DNA of 64,000 nt from CAZOWM01 sp964583615 (GTDB lineage Bacteria; Spirochaetota; B62-G9; DRHN01), in assembly GCA_964583615.1 (NCBI GenBank), contig CAZOWM010000003.1, positions 1 through 64,000 of the forward strand. The letters are read 5' to 3'. A model generated the notes under the pieces. That model was not told the DNA's origin. It saw nothing but the letters and a program-made list of their open reading frames with translations, and made no database searches. Below, piece by piece: positions 1-9,303 of this stretch. A program made the translations under genes and the position numbers. Each line of letters starts with the position of its first letter. Position 1 is the stretch's first letter.

Positions 1-73
1 GGGGGTGTAGCTCAGTTGGGAGAGCACTTGAATGGCATTCAAGGGGTCAGGGGTTCGAATCCCCTCACCTCCA
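1..73 (+). tRNA. tRNA-Ala (anticodon GGC)
   Basis: The full cloverleaf is visible: a 7-bp acceptor stem, D arm, anticodon stem CTTGA/TCAAG with loop ATGGCAT (anticodon GGC, reading GCC), and a T arm AGGGG/CCCCT with loop TTCGAAT. Position 3 is G and position 70 is T, giving the G3-U70 wobble that alanyl-tRNA synthetase recognises. The discriminator base is A. The 3' CCA tail is not encoded, since AAAAAG follows. The gene starts exactly at the window edge, so its promoter is not seen. Confidence 0.97.
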
Positions 74-79
74 AAAAGA

Positions 80-115
80 AGACCTCGCCGTGAAATACGG
101 TTGGAGGTCTTTTTC
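80..115 (+). terminator. Rho-independent terminator after tRNA-Ala
   Basis: Outer stem AGACCTC/GAGGTCT encloses an inner stem CCGT/ACGG with loop GAAAT, and a run of T follows directly. It lies seven bases after the tRNA. Confidence 0.85.
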
Positions 116-226
116 ATTTTTCCGCCTCAGGAACGATATGCTTCCTTATAATTCAAAGAATTGGGGTTTATTTTTTTCAAAACCTATGTTAAACTTTTAA
201 TAGAGTACACAAAACGGAGTGAATAC

Positions 227-1801
227 GTGAGTGACAACGAAGAATTAGATCCTGAAATTGCGGAACTCCTCGGGGTTCAGACAAAAGAAAAAAAAAGAGA
301 ACCCGTTATTACCCAAAAAGCGGGGCCAGGCAAGCGTATTCCGAAAACCGATATACGCAGGATCAATCTCAGTCACGCGCTGACAGTGAAAAATCCCTAT
401 TCAAAGATCATAAGTGAAACCGGAGAATATGGGCAGCGTGTACACGAGCTCCTTTCGAAATTCCTTAAAGCTGTGGAAAAAGATGAAAAATCCATGTATA
501 GAGAAAGGCTCATCCCCGCATACTGGAACATGCTTACTGTGCTCATCGACAATTTTTTCGAGGACTTATCAGATGAGAAACTTGCACTCTACCGCTACGG
601 TTTATTGAACAGCAGTTTCATTGATGAGACACAAAAACAGATGCTCCTGAACATCAATGAATCCAGTATCCCTTCTGAAGACATCTATTTTATCGATGAG
701 TGGCTCATCCTTGTGGCAAACGGAAAAATCAAACAAAGTGCTGTTGACGAAACAAAAAAAACCGGGAAAAACACACCGACTGCCGTAAAGGCACGTCTCG
801 AAAGGAAAAAAGGTTCAAGAGAAGCGGAACTCGCAAACTACAGGCAGAAGATGGAACAGCACCTTCTTCTTGAAAAAAGCCTGCATGGAAGCATATCCAT
901 GCTTATCAAACACGAAACGCTTCCCGGAAACAGAGGCACACTGATTGCACCGTACAGTGAGGAACAGAAAAGGCTCATTCCGAAGATTCAGGACCTGCTT
1001 CGGGGCCTGATAAGGTCCAATAAAGACCTCGAATCAACCTCCAGGACTCTGCGCTCTCTAAACGAAGACATCGGCTCCATAGAACACTCCAGCAGGAATC
1101 TTTCCACATTCATCGATACAAAAACAGTCATAGAAGAGTTTAACTGCATACGACAGATGACCAAAATGACGGTGGGAAGACAGGGGAACCATTTTCCGTT
1201 CTTGATTAAATCTTACATGCCGATGAGTGATCTGGATATCTGCACAAAGGAAAACCTCAAAGCAGCTATTGCGGAAATAGAGTCCATAGATCCGGGAGTT
1301 TTTATCAGAAAGTACAAACAGGAAGAACATAGGATCGTTCCCTATTTCATCATTGTTCCTTCATTCGGTTCTTATGGGATCTGCTGGGAACCCTTCGAAC
1401 GAATGAACAAAGCAACCAGTAGGGGAAGAATTGCCCTCCCGCTCTTTCCAAAGGATCTGAAAGGGACCATTCTGTGCGCGCTCGGAGATCTCCGGTGGCA
1501 GGTTGCAAAAGAAAAGGCGCTTCACTACTGGATGGAGGAGGGATTGACGGGGCATTACTACGACTATGCGCAGCAAAACAAACTGAAAGGGGACCTTAAG
1601 GAAGCGTTTATTCAGGATTATATACTCTGGATTAGGTTCGAATCGCAGGGAATGCAGAAGCTTCACAAAGATGTGAGGTCCATATTCTGGCGCTACATTC
1701 CATTTCCCCAATCCATGAAGGAATCATTAAAGAACAGGGGCTACTACTATCAGGACCTCTATCGAAAAGATCAAAACCGCGCAATGTCCAGAGGCTACTA
1801 G
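227..1801 (+). CDS. uncharacterised protein, 524 residues
   Basis: I do not recognise a family. GTG at 227 is chosen as start because GGAG lies seven bases upstream; a longer frame opens at a TTG at 161 without a ribosome site. The protein is hydrophilic with no signal peptide or membrane segment, so it is probably cytoplasmic. The N-terminal 70 residues are acidic then basic and look disordered. Residues about 190-300 are charged and likely coiled-coil (repeated E/K/R with spaced Leu). The C-terminal third is rich in aromatic residues and looks folded. It follows the tRNA terminator and converges on the sigma-factor gene, with only three bases between the two stop codons. Length and coding quality make it a real gene; function unknown. 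Confidence 0.85.
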   Translation: MSDNEELDPEIAELLGVQTKEKKREPVITQKAGPGKRIPKTDIRRINLSHALTVKNPYSKIISETGEYGQRVHELLSKFLKAVEKDEKSMYRERLIPAYWNMLTVLIDNFFEDLSDEKLALYRYGLLNSSFIDETQKQMLLNINESSIPSEDIYFIDEWLILVANGKIKQSAVDETKKTGKNTPTAVKARLERKKGSREAELANYRQKMEQHLLLEKSLHGSISMLIKHETLPGNRGTLIAPYSEEQKRLIPKIQDLLRGLIRSNKDLESTSRTLRSLNEDIGSIEHSSRNLSTFIDTKTVIEEFNCIRQMTKMTVGRQGNHFPFLIKSYMPMSDLDICTKENLKAAIAEIESIDPGVFIRKYKQEEHRIVPYFIIVPSFGSYGICWEPFERMNKATSRGRIALPLFPKDLKGTILCALGDLRWQVAKEKALHYWMEEGLTGHYYDYAQQNKLKGDLKEAFIQDYILWIRFESQGMQKLHKDVRSIFWRYIPFPQSMKESLKNRGYYYQDLYRKDQNRAMSRGY

Positions 1802-1804
1802 AGT

Positions 1805-2650
1805 TTACTCCCGGATGAACTCCCGTAAGTGATTGAAGTGCTCACGAATCTTATTGAGTGCCCTCATTTCAATCTGCCGAACAGTCTCCGGAGAAATCGA
1901 AAGCTTACTTCCGATGTCCTTCAGTGTGTATTTATCCCCCTGAAAAAAAGAATACCGGTAGAGGAGTACCCTTTTTTCTTTATCCGTGAGAATTTTCAGC
2001 ATCTCCTCGGTCTTATCCCGAAGGTAATTTCGCATCACGATGTAGTCGGGATTGTATTTCGGATCTTCAACCGTACTCTTCAGTGAATACTGAGTCTCTT
2101 CACTGGTTGATTCTATGGAGAGCACCTTATCCGGGAGGTTGAGGATTTTGTGTATCTCTTCCTCATCGATCTTCGTTTCGATTGCGAGCTCAACAGCGTC
2201 GGGATTTCTCCCGTAGTCCTTTGAAAGCCTGTTCTGTGCCTGAGTAAGTTTCCGCAATTTTTCTTCTTTCCTGTGAGGGAGGCGGATCATCCTGCTCTTG
2301 TTCGAGAGCGCCCGTGCGATACTCTGCTTAATCCAGAAGGACGCATAAGTGCTGAAGCGTACGTCTTTTCTGAAATCGAACTTGTCTGCAGCTTTGATGA
2401 GCCCAAGGTTTCCTTCCTGTATTAGATCGAGGAGATCCATATCATTTGAGAGATAGCCCTTTGCAATTTTTACCACGAGCCGCAGATTTGCATTTATGAG
2501 TTTTTCACGCGCATTTTTGTCGCCCTGCTGAATCTTCTTGGAAAGACCCTTTTCTTCGTCTGCTGTAAGAAGTTTGTCTCTTCTCAGCTGCATCAAGTAG
2601 GCATTCAAATTGCTGACCTCCTGTTTTCCTTCCTTGTCTGTATTCAACAT
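1805..2650 (-). CDS. sigma-70 family factor, RpoS/RpoD-like, short form
   Basis: RNA polymerase sigma subunit of 281 residues. Region 1.2 begins near residue 15 (NLNAYLMQLRRDKLL). Region 2 is clear: NLRLVVKIAKGYL, then DLIQEGNLGLIKAADKFDF, then FSTYASFWIKQSIARAL for promoter melting. Region 3 follows, and region 4 ends in an HTH (YTLKDIGSKLSISPETVRQIE). Region 1.1 and the large non-conserved insert of housekeeping RpoD are absent, so the size fits an RpoS-like alternative factor better than SigA, though family assignment by length is not decisive. The start at 2650 has GGAGAGAGA immediately upstream; the frame extends eight codons further without support. A sigma-54-type promoter lies just upstream. 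Confidence 0.9.
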   Translation of the reverse strand: MLNTDKEGKQEVSNLNAYLMQLRRDKLLTADEEKGLSKKIQQGDKNAREKLINANLRLVVKIAKGYLSNDMDLLDLIQEGNLGLIKAADKFDFRKDVRFSTYASFWIKQSIARALSNKSRMIRLPHRKEEKLRKLTQAQNRLSKDYGRNPDAVELAIETKIDEEEIHKILNLPDKVLSIESTSEETQYSLKSTVEDPKYNPDYIVMRNYLRDKTEEMLKILTDKEKRVLLYRYSFFQGDKYTLKDIGSKLSISPETVRQIEMRALNKIREHFNHLREFIRE

Positions 2651-3060
2651 TCTCTCTCCAATTATTAAAAGCAATTAGAATGCCAACTTGACTGATGATG
2701 TGTATTATTTTAATTTCTTGAATATAAAGAATTAAAAAATCAACACCATAGAGGAAAGTGCATTTGCGAAAAAAAAGTATAATATTTCATACTAATTTTG
2801 TTTCCACTACCTAAGAAAGACTGGCAAGAGGGGAAAAAGAGCAACATAAAACAGAAAAAATTTATAGGTTTTTTCTCTTCGGTTTCCCATCTTCAAAAAA
2901 CTATTGATAATTTATTGTATAATAGAAAATTATATCACATATAAGGGTAATTATCAATTTTATATCTACAAATATGAAAATAAGTTCGCTCGTGGAAAAC
3001 GAGAAGATTTAAATATGTATAATAATTTGTACTACAATAGTGCTGCGTGTATATACTTTT
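2651..3060. other. AT-rich intergenic region, no gene seen
   Basis: About 410 bases between the DUF1385 gene and the sigma-factor gene. It holds the candidate sigma-54 promoter at its left end, several TATAAT-like hexamers near 2916-2921, and a small hairpin CTCGT/ACGAG near 2992-3003. A 74-codon frame from 2904 on the plus strand is low-complexity and not credible. I see no structured RNA. Confidence 0.5.
2671..2686 (-). promoter_or_regulatory. candidate sigma-54 (-24/-12) promoter of the sigma-factor gene
   Basis: On the minus strand TTGGCA is followed by TTGC with exactly ten bases between the GG and GC pairs, as in the RpoN consensus TTGGCACG-N4-TTGCA. Transcription would start near 2660, leaving a leader of about ten bases that holds the GGAGAG ribosome site. 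That leader is very short, which is the main doubt. Confidence 0.4.
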
Positions 3061-4002
3061 TCATAACACAGCTTTCACTGCAGCGAGTGCCACTTCTATC
3101 TGTTCTCCGTCAGGTTCCCGTGTCGTGATTCTCTGCAGAAGAAGTCCAGGCAGAATGAGCAGCTTCATGATGAAATTCTCTCTAAACCTGTCTGAAAGCT
3201 TCAACATCTCATAGGAAAGAGATGCGATGAGAGGAAGGGCAATGAAGAGATGAAGAAAGAGAGTGATCAGTTTCCTGTATGCCAATGGCAGAGAGGCAAA
3301 ATCTGGGTATACAGCCTGTATCGCAATGGTGAAGATGGGAAATATTATGATGGCGATGAAAAGTACAAAGAAGAGAAAGGAAGTACCGCACCGGGGGTGA
3401 AGCGTCTTAAACTGCTGTGCTTCTTCAGGTACGAGGGGGCGTTCTGACTCAAAACAGAAGATGGATTTGTGCTCTGCCCCGTGATATTGAAATGTCCGTT
3501 TGATATCCTTCATGTAAGAGATAACCAGTATGTACAACAAAAACACCGCAAGTCTTATGCCCCCTGCTATGATATTGAACACAAAGGGGGATTCAGTTTC
3601 AATGATACCGAGAAAATGGGTGGAAAGATTCGGAATCACCATAAAAAGCCCTACTCCGAGCACGAGCGCTGGTACAAGCCCGAAAACCAGCAAAATCGCG
3701 GAGGTACCCTCTTTTTTTTTCTTCTTTTTGTGCTCCTCTTCAGGAAGTGCAACCTCTGCCGAATAGAGGAGTGATTTTATCCCAAGCACGAGATTCTCCA
3801 CGAGCGCGGTGACACCCCTCACAAAAGGAGCGCGAAAGATCTTATGTTTCTGCGCGGGACTATGTATGGATTTCTTCACCACTTCAATGGTGCCGTCCGG
3901 TTTTCTCACTGCGATTGAGTACGTGTACCGGTTTCTGATCATCACGCCTTCGATAACTGCCTGACCGCCGATGTGTGGCTTTTCACGGAGCTTTTCCTGC
4001 AT
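3061..4002 (-). CDS. DUF1385 (YqhQ-type) membrane protein
   Basis: Member of the DUF1385 family, conserved in many bacteria, function unknown. The N-terminal signature HIGGQAVIEGVMIR and the central FQYHGAEHKSIFCFE and TLHPRCGTSFLFF motifs are diagnostic. Four to five hydrophobic segments are visible: about residues 103-125, 142-165, 210-230 and two more after 240, so it sits in the inner membrane. A lysine-rich cytoplasmic stretch (about 90-98) precedes the first. It lies downstream of rpmE and rho on the same strand, an arrangement in which DUF1385 genes commonly occur. GAGG lies about eleven bases before the ATG. Confidence 0.93.
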   Translation of the reverse strand: MQEKLREKPHIGGQAVIEGVMIRNRYTYSIAVRKPDGTIEVVKKSIHSPAQKHKIFRAPFVRGVTALVENLVLGIKSLLYSAEVALPEEEHKKKKKKEGTSAILLVFGLVPALVLGVGLFMVIPNLSTHFLGIIETESPFVFNIIAGGIRLAVFLLYILVISYMKDIKRTFQYHGAEHKSIFCFESERPLVPEEAQQFKTLHPRCGTSFLFFVLFIAIIIFPIFTIAIQAVYPDFASLPLAYRKLITLFLHLFIALPLIASLSYEMLKLSDRFRENFIMKLLILPGLLLQRITTREPDGEQIEVALAAVKAVL

Positions 4003-4090
4003 TATAAAACCTCTTTTGCCTTATCTTTGATGGAATAACCCGCAAATGTGTGTGTATAAAGAAGTGAAAAAGCAGACACTCCCGCGTTCA

Positions 4091-4294
4091 TCATTCCTTG
4101 ATGTTGTACTTCTTCCTGAACCGCTCTATCCTTCCTGCGGTATCGATGAGTTTCTGTTTTCCCGTAAAGAATGGATGGCATGCCGAGCATATTTCTACAT
4201 GGGATATATCAACTGTGGATCTCGTTTCAATTTTGTTCCCGCACGCGCAGGTGATGACCACAGGTTTGTAGTCAGGATGTATTCCCTTTTTCAT
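4091..4294 (-). CDS. rpmE: 50S ribosomal protein L31
   Basis: A 67-residue large-subunit protein starting MKKGIHPDYKPV. It has the zinc-binding cysteines CAC near residue 16 and CSAC near residue 37, so this is the zinc-containing (C+) form and not the zinc-free paralogue. It lies between rho (98 bases upstream) and the DUF1385 gene. Frames overlapping it on the other strand are shadows. Confidence 0.97.
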   Translation of the reverse strand: MKKGIHPDYKPVVITCACGNKIETRSTVDISHVEICSACHPFFTGKQKLIDTAGRIERFRKKYNIKE

Positions 4295-4392
4295 ACTTTA
4301 CTCCGTCGCATAAACTTTCTACAATATAACAGTGCATATCGATTTTTTCAATTCTTTTTTCTTAAAACCACGAGTGAGTGGTTGGTTAAAAT

Positions 4393-5883
4393 CTACGCAT
4401 TGTTGTTCATCGAACGAAGGAACGCGGCATTGTTTTTTGTTGCTTTCATCTTCTCAAGAAGCAGCTCCATAATCTCTATCTCGTCCATCGGATGCATCAC
4501 CTTTCGCAGAACCCAGAGCTTTTGCTGTTCCACATCGGAGAGTAAAAGCTCCTCTTTACGAGTACCGGATTTCCACACATCAATGGAAGGGAAAATACGT
4601 CTTTCCACGAGCCGCCGATCGAGGTGTATCTCCATATTTCCCGTTCCTTTGAACTCCTCGAAGATTACTTCATCCATCCTGCTTCCCGTGTCGATGAGTG
4701 CTGTTGCAAGTATAGTCAGACTGCCCCCCTCCTCGATGTTTCGCGCAGCTCCGAAGAACCGTTTCGGCTTGTGAAGGGCATTGGAATCCACACCACCGGA
4801 AAGAATCTTCCCTGAGGTTGGCACGACCTGGTTGTACGCCCTTGCCAGGCGTGTAATACTGTCAAGGAGAATAACGACATCCCGTTTATGTTCCACGAGT
4901 CTCTTTGCCTTTTCGATAACCATTTCTGCAACCTGCACGTGTCTGGTGGCAGGTTCGTCAAAAGTTGAGCTGACCACTTCGCCGTCGACATTCCTCTCCA
5001 TATCGGTCACTTCTTCGGGCCTTTCGTCGATGAGTAACACGATGAGCACAATATCCGGATGATTTGTTGTCATGGAATTGGCAATCTGCTGAATCAAAAT
5101 TGTCTTTCCCGTTCTCGGTGGCGCAACAATGAGCCCCCGTTGGCCTTTGCCGATGGGGGTGAAGAGATTTACGATACGCATGGAAATATTGTCGGGCGCG
5201 GTCTCCAGGTTGATTCTTTCATCGGGATAAAGGGGCGTGAGGTTGTCAAAAAGAATCCTTCGCTGTGCAATTTCAGGGTCTTCGAGGTTTACCGCTGCGA
5301 CGCGGAGAAGAGCAAAGAATCGCTCGTTTTCTTTTGGAGGACGGACCTGACCCGAAACAGTGTCTCCTGTTTTCAACCCAAATAGACGAATCTGTGAAGG
5401 AGAAACATAGATATCATCGGGTCCCGGCAGGTAGTTGTAACTCGGTGAACGCAAAAAACCATACCCGTCCTGTAAAATCTCAAGCACTCCTGACGCAAAT
5501 ATAAGACCATGTTTTTCCGTTTGCGCCTGAAGGATCGAAAAGATCAAATCCTGCTTTTTCATGCGCCCCGTGCCTTCTATATTGAAATCCCTTGCAAGTG
5601 CAGACAGCTCTGAAATGGTCATGTTCGCGAGTTCGTTGATGTTGAGTTTTGCAAAATTGATCTTTTTCGCCTCTTCTTTATTTCTTTTACGTGCTTTCTT
5701 TACAACGGTCACTTTGCCCTTCGCACCTTCGAGTACTCCTCGCCCATCATTCATTTCCGTTTCAGTCTCCACTTCGGTTTGCGCCGGTCTGTCGTTATGT
5801 TTCTCTGGGGCTCCAGGTCCTTCGGGCTCCGATTCATCGAAAAACCCTCCAGCCGGTTCACTGGTTTGATCGTTTGTTTCCAT
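4393..5883 (-). CDS. rho: transcription termination factor Rho
   Basis: Hexameric RNA-dependent ATPase that ends transcripts at rut sites. Its 496 residues exceed the usual ~420 because of an acidic then basic extension (about 1-75) ahead of the Rho N-terminal helical domain (about 78-120). The cold-shock-like RNA-binding domain follows (about 128-200). The ATPase domain has Walker A APPRTGKT near 254-261, Walker B VVILLDSITRLARAYN, and the Q-loop SGKILSGGVDSNAL. All catalytic regions look intact. A GGAGAAAGGG stretch precedes the ATG. It leads a cluster rho-rpmE-DUF1385. Confidence 0.97.
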   Translation of the reverse strand: METNDQTSEPAGGFFDESEPEGPGAPEKHNDRPAQTEVETETEMNDGRGVLEGAKGKVTVVKKARKRNKEEAKKINFAKLNINELANMTISELSALARDFNIEGTGRMKKQDLIFSILQAQTEKHGLIFASGVLEILQDGYGFLRSPSYNYLPGPDDIYVSPSQIRLFGLKTGDTVSGQVRPPKENERFFALLRVAAVNLEDPEIAQRRILFDNLTPLYPDERINLETAPDNISMRIVNLFTPIGKGQRGLIVAPPRTGKTILIQQIANSMTTNHPDIVLIVLLIDERPEEVTDMERNVDGEVVSSTFDEPATRHVQVAEMVIEKAKRLVEHKRDVVILLDSITRLARAYNQVVPTSGKILSGGVDSNALHKPKRFFGAARNIEEGGSLTILATALIDTGSRMDEVIFEEFKGTGNMEIHLDRRLVERRIFPSIDVWKSGTRKEELLLSDVEQQKLWVLRKVMHPMDEIEIMELLLEKMKATKNNAAFLRSMNNNA

Positions 5884-6252
5884 AAGTGCGCCCTTTCTCC
5901 TTTATTCTCTTCAATATATTCTCTATTTATTTTCTCAGAATGCAGTTATATTTCAGTCTCCGTGCATTCGTGTATTCATATACTGTTTTGTAGTTTGAGC
6001 TGTATTTGCGGGTAACACGTCGTTTCGATCTTCTTAGAAAATGCTCTGTCCTCTCTTCCTTTTTACAAAGGTATTGGGCATACCCTTTTGTTATGTAAAA
6101 GTTCTCACATGTATACAAAGCCTATTTATGAGAACTTCCGCTTTGTTGAACAGCTCCCAGAGGCCTTTTAAAGAGGTATTAAAAAGCAGATGAAGGTATG
6201 AATGATTACACCTCCAAATTAAACCATTATCATTTCAGTGTCAATATAAAAA
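5884..6252. other. rho upstream region, no gene seen
   Basis: About 370 AT-rich bases between the 331-residue flagellar-cluster gene and rho, both on the minus strand. A 63-codon basic frame (5927-6118, minus) lies in the rho leader but lacks a ribosome site and is not called. No convincing terminator or promoter pair was found. Confidence 0.4.
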
Positions 6253-7248
6253 TTAGCGTCTTGCAACGATTTTATGTATTTTTTCAACGACTTCTGCAAG
6301 TGTGTCAAAAAGCGGGCGTGCTTCATACTCGAGAATATCCCCCACACTGATCATATCACCGTCCCTGAATGCCGTTTCAACCTCCCTGAGATGCGCACTC
6401 AGTTCGTGAAAAACCTTTTCCGCACCGCCGCCTTCTTTCAGAACATTCTCAGTGCCCGCAGGAGCGGTTTTTTTCACAAAGGTGAACACAGCGACAATCT
6501 CTTCTAAAAGCTCTGTAATGTAAAAAAGGTCGCTGAGTGCCTTTTTGTCTTCGCCGAGCTGGAGATGTGTGCCGATCTTCTCAAACTTGCCCGAAGAGGT
6601 GGTACAGAGCCTGTGCAAATCCTCGATTACCGGGTGAAGATACACAAAAACCTTTGGTTCATCAAAGGATACATTGTGAAAATTTTTTACCATTGCCCAC
6701 CCAAAGACCTTTGGAATGAAAGCGAGAATGTTTTTCAGCAAAGACTCCAGCCGGGCAGCACCCTCCGCATCGACATATTTTCGATCATACTCCTCAACGA
6801 AAGAACTCAATGTGAGAAGTGTATCAGCAAGAGACGCATCCCCGCGCAACACCGATATTGCATTTACGTCGAGGCTTTGCAACACATCGATGAGCCCTTC
6901 TCGTATGAGTTTCATCCCCTCCATGATGGAGTCATATTTTTTTATGAGATCCGCCCCGAGATACTCATTCAGGATGGTCGTGATGTATTCACCCATCGTC
7001 AGAAGGGTATTGAGTGCACATTCGAGAAATGAAGAGGTTTTTATCTCTATTTTTTTCACTTCGTTCACGTCCGATGTGAAGGGCTCGGAATCACAATCAA
7101 GTCGCACTTCTGCATCATCCACAAATACAGATACGATGATATTGCCGTTCTTCTGTACGTATTTCTCCAGACCCCGGATAACTTCTCCAACGTTTTCTTC
7201 TTTCTCGAGTGTAAAATCCAGCTTTCTTTCGTTTATGAGTATTTCCAT
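6253..7248 (-). CDS. uncharacterised protein of the flaG-fliD operon
   Basis: A 331-residue protein I cannot assign to a family. The first 75 residues look like a small mixed alpha/beta domain (MEILINERKLDFTLEKEENV, then IIVSVFVDDAEVRLD). The rest is predicted helical and acidic, with no signal peptide or membrane span, so it is probably cytoplasmic. It starts 22 bases after fliD ends, third in the order flaG, fliD, this gene. In many bacteria the chaperone fliS occupies this place; there is no FliS resemblance I can see. A role in filament assembly or flagellin handling is inference from position only. Confidence 0.85.
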   Translation of the reverse strand: MEILINERKLDFTLEKEENVGEVIRGLEKYVQKNGNIIVSVFVDDAEVRLDCDSEPFTSDVNEVKKIEIKTSSFLECALNTLLTMGEYITTILNEYLGADLIKKYDSIMEGMKLIREGLIDVLQSLDVNAISVLRGDASLADTLLTLSSFVEEYDRKYVDAEGAARLESLLKNILAFIPKVFGWAMVKNFHNVSFDEPKVFVYLHPVIEDLHRLCTTSSGKFEKIGTHLQLGEDKKALSDLFYITELLEEIVAVFTFVKKTAPAGTENVLKEGGGAEKVFHELSAHLREVETAFRDGDMISVGDILEYEARPLFDTLAEVVEKIHKIVARR

Positions 7249-7270
7249 ACCAAATGTCCCTGCTTACGTT

Positions 7271-9259
7271 TTATTTCCCGTACTGATTTGAAAAATTCTC
7301 TATGTTTTTCTGATTCTGCTCAAGTTCGTAGAGCGCCTGCTGCATGAGCGTAAAATCACTCTCAAGCTTTTGCCGGTAATCTTCGAGGTGCTGTCTGTAG
7401 TCGTCTATTCTGTTTTGCTGCTCCTTTATTCCGCTTTCCGCTACAGTTATTCTGTTCGAGATGATGCCTTCCCGTGGATTCGTATATGCCTTTACTGTCG
7501 TGTCCAATACATAGGCCACTCCATTGTCGACCACCACATCATTGTTTGTGTCATGCCCGAAGAGTTGTTTTATCGACTCAGGATATTTCCGGAATGCTTC
7601 AACAAACGCATCCTCATCGACGCGCAGGTAACCGCCCTTTATATCTTCCCAGTTTGAGCCCAGAGAACCCATGGAAATTCCGATTTGTGCAAGCAGGGAG
7701 AGCTCACGGCCCCTGCTCGTCGGATAGGGATTCATCATGATTTTTTGAAGCCTGCTCTTCAACCCCATCACCGTGATATCCCCCGAGAGAATCCCTGCCT
7801 CCGCTTTATCAGTGAGCCGCCCGCTGGATACCACTTTTGTCTGTTCGTTGATATATTCGAGGAGCTCGTTGTATTTTCCCACCATATCCACGATTCTTCC
7901 GGTGATCAACTCGTAATCACGATCAACGGTCAAATTGATCTCCTCATCTCCCTCATCAAGCAAATTCAGCTCCACTCCTTTCAGCGCATCGTCTACGGTG
8001 TTTGTGTCCCTTTGAACTCTGACACCGTCGATAAATACAACAGAATCCTGTCCCTCCTGGACCAGATGTTTCGGAGAGACCCCTCCCCGATCTGAGAGAT
8101 CCTCAATGACAACATCGGCAAATTCAACCCTCCGTCCTGTATTCTCGTTGGTGAAGTAGATTCTGTCGACCTTGCTCCCTTCTGGCACGAAGTCTGTGAG
8201 ACGAAAACGATATTCCCGGTACGTGCTGTTGAGAGCATCCAGTTCCATGTTCTTTTTTGGACCCATTTCAGATCCGATTCCGATCACTCTGTTGTTGATT
8301 ATTTCCGGTTTTTCTTCAACCACTTCAGGTACTGTAATTTTCTCCACCGGTTTTCCGCCGACGATTTCAACATCACGTACTGTCACTGTACCGATACTGT
8401 TCAATCCCGGCCACACCTGCGGCTCTTTTTCCGCAGGTTCGGCCTGCAGATCGACCACCCTGGCTTTTACGCTCAACTCGATATCAGGCCGTGCCGAAAT
8501 ACTCTGGTCGAACAGTAACTCTACGCTATTCTCGGGTTCCAGTATGAGTTCATTCTCCCTTACGGTGTACCGCGAGGAACCTTCAAGAGGAAATACCCTT
8601 TCCGATCTCAGAGCTGTATCCACATGAAGCCCCTCTTTTTCCTCAAAAAGCCCGATCTCCTCGAAAAATTCGGTTGTGGCTTCATCGTTCAGACTGATTC
8701 TGTTTTTCTCTCCTGTTTTATTCACCTCGAGGATGAGAACCGAGGTTTGATCCGTATCCTTTGTCACTTTTGCACGAACGTGGTCACCCGCTTGCCTGTT
8801 GATTTCTTCGGCCAGGCGGTCAAGCGGACCACCGTCAAACCGCACCGACAGCTCGTTATCTCCGACACTCATTCGCAAAAAAACCTCGCTCAATACTCGT
8901 GTGCTCTCGACAGGGTCAGAGATGATGCGTTCATTTTTTGCAATCTGCTGAACCTTCACCACTGATGTCGAAGGCTGTGCTATTCTCGATACCTTGGCAC
9001 GTAAAATATTTTCATTGGAGGAAATTGCAATCTTTTCCTCGAAAGGCGAGCGGAACCCATAGAGTTCCTCCGAGGTTTTTTGAAGATTGTCGAGTTTTGT
9101 GTTCAGTGTAACCCAGCTGCTCTTTTCTTTGTCCAGCTGTTCCTTTCCATTCTCGTACCTTTCAAGCTTCCTGCTCTCAACCTTGACGAGTTTATCGATG
9201 ATTCCTTTTACATCGATATTGCTTGAAGAAGAAATTCCGGGAAGATTGAATTCACCCAT
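7271..9259 (-). CDS. fliD: flagellar filament capping protein FliD (HAP2)
   Basis: Cap protein at the tip of the filament that guides flagellin insertion, exported by the flagellar type III system. Of its 662 residues, the N-terminal FliD_N domain (about 1-105) starts NLPGISSSSNIDVKGIIDKLVKVE and is coiled-coil prone. The C-terminal FliD_C domain (about 410-655) includes DRDYELITGRIVDMVGKYNELLEYINEQT and a terminal coiled coil ending in ENFSNQYGK. The middle part (about 150-400) is a long insertion typical of larger FliD proteins. No signal peptide is needed. Its start lies 44 bases after flaG. Confidence 0.95.
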   Translation of the reverse strand: MGEFNLPGISSSSNIDVKGIIDKLVKVESRKLERYENGKEQLDKEKSSWVTLNTKLDNLQKTSEELYGFRSPFEEKIAISSNENILRAKVSRIAQPSTSVVKVQQIAKNERIISDPVESTRVLSEVFLRMSVGDNELSVRFDGGPLDRLAEEINRQAGDHVRAKVTKDTDQTSVLILEVNKTGEKNRISLNDEATTEFFEEIGLFEEKEGLHVDTALRSERVFPLEGSSRYTVRENELILEPENSVELLFDQSISARPDIELSVKARVVDLQAEPAEKEPQVWPGLNSIGTVTVRDVEIVGGKPVEKITVPEVVEEKPEIINNRVIGIGSEMGPKKNMELDALNSTYREYRFRLTDFVPEGSKVDRIYFTNENTGRRVEFADVVIEDLSDRGGVSPKHLVQEGQDSVVFIDGVRVQRDTNTVDDALKGVELNLLDEGDEEINLTVDRDYELITGRIVDMVGKYNELLEYINEQTKVVSSGRLTDKAEAGILSGDITVMGLKSRLQKIMMNPYPTSRGRELSLLAQIGISMGSLGSNWEDIKGGYLRVDEDAFVEAFRKYPESIKQLFGHDTNNDVVVDNGVAYVLDTTVKAYTNPREGIISNRITVAESGIKEQQNRIDDYRQHLEDYRQKLESDFTLMQQALYELEQNQKNIENFSNQYGK

Positions 9260-9303
9260 TCCCTTTCCTCGGAGCTACGAGCTTCCTTCCAGAGGATAAA
9301 ACG

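Noticed and set aside
2904..3128. 74-codon frame on the plus strand
   Set aside because: Low-complexity Tyr/Asn/Ile-rich translation that runs into the DUF1385 gene on the other strand.
5927..6118. 63-codon basic frame in the rho leader as a leader peptide
   Set aside because: No ribosome site and no recognisable features; AT-rich region in which such frames arise by chance.
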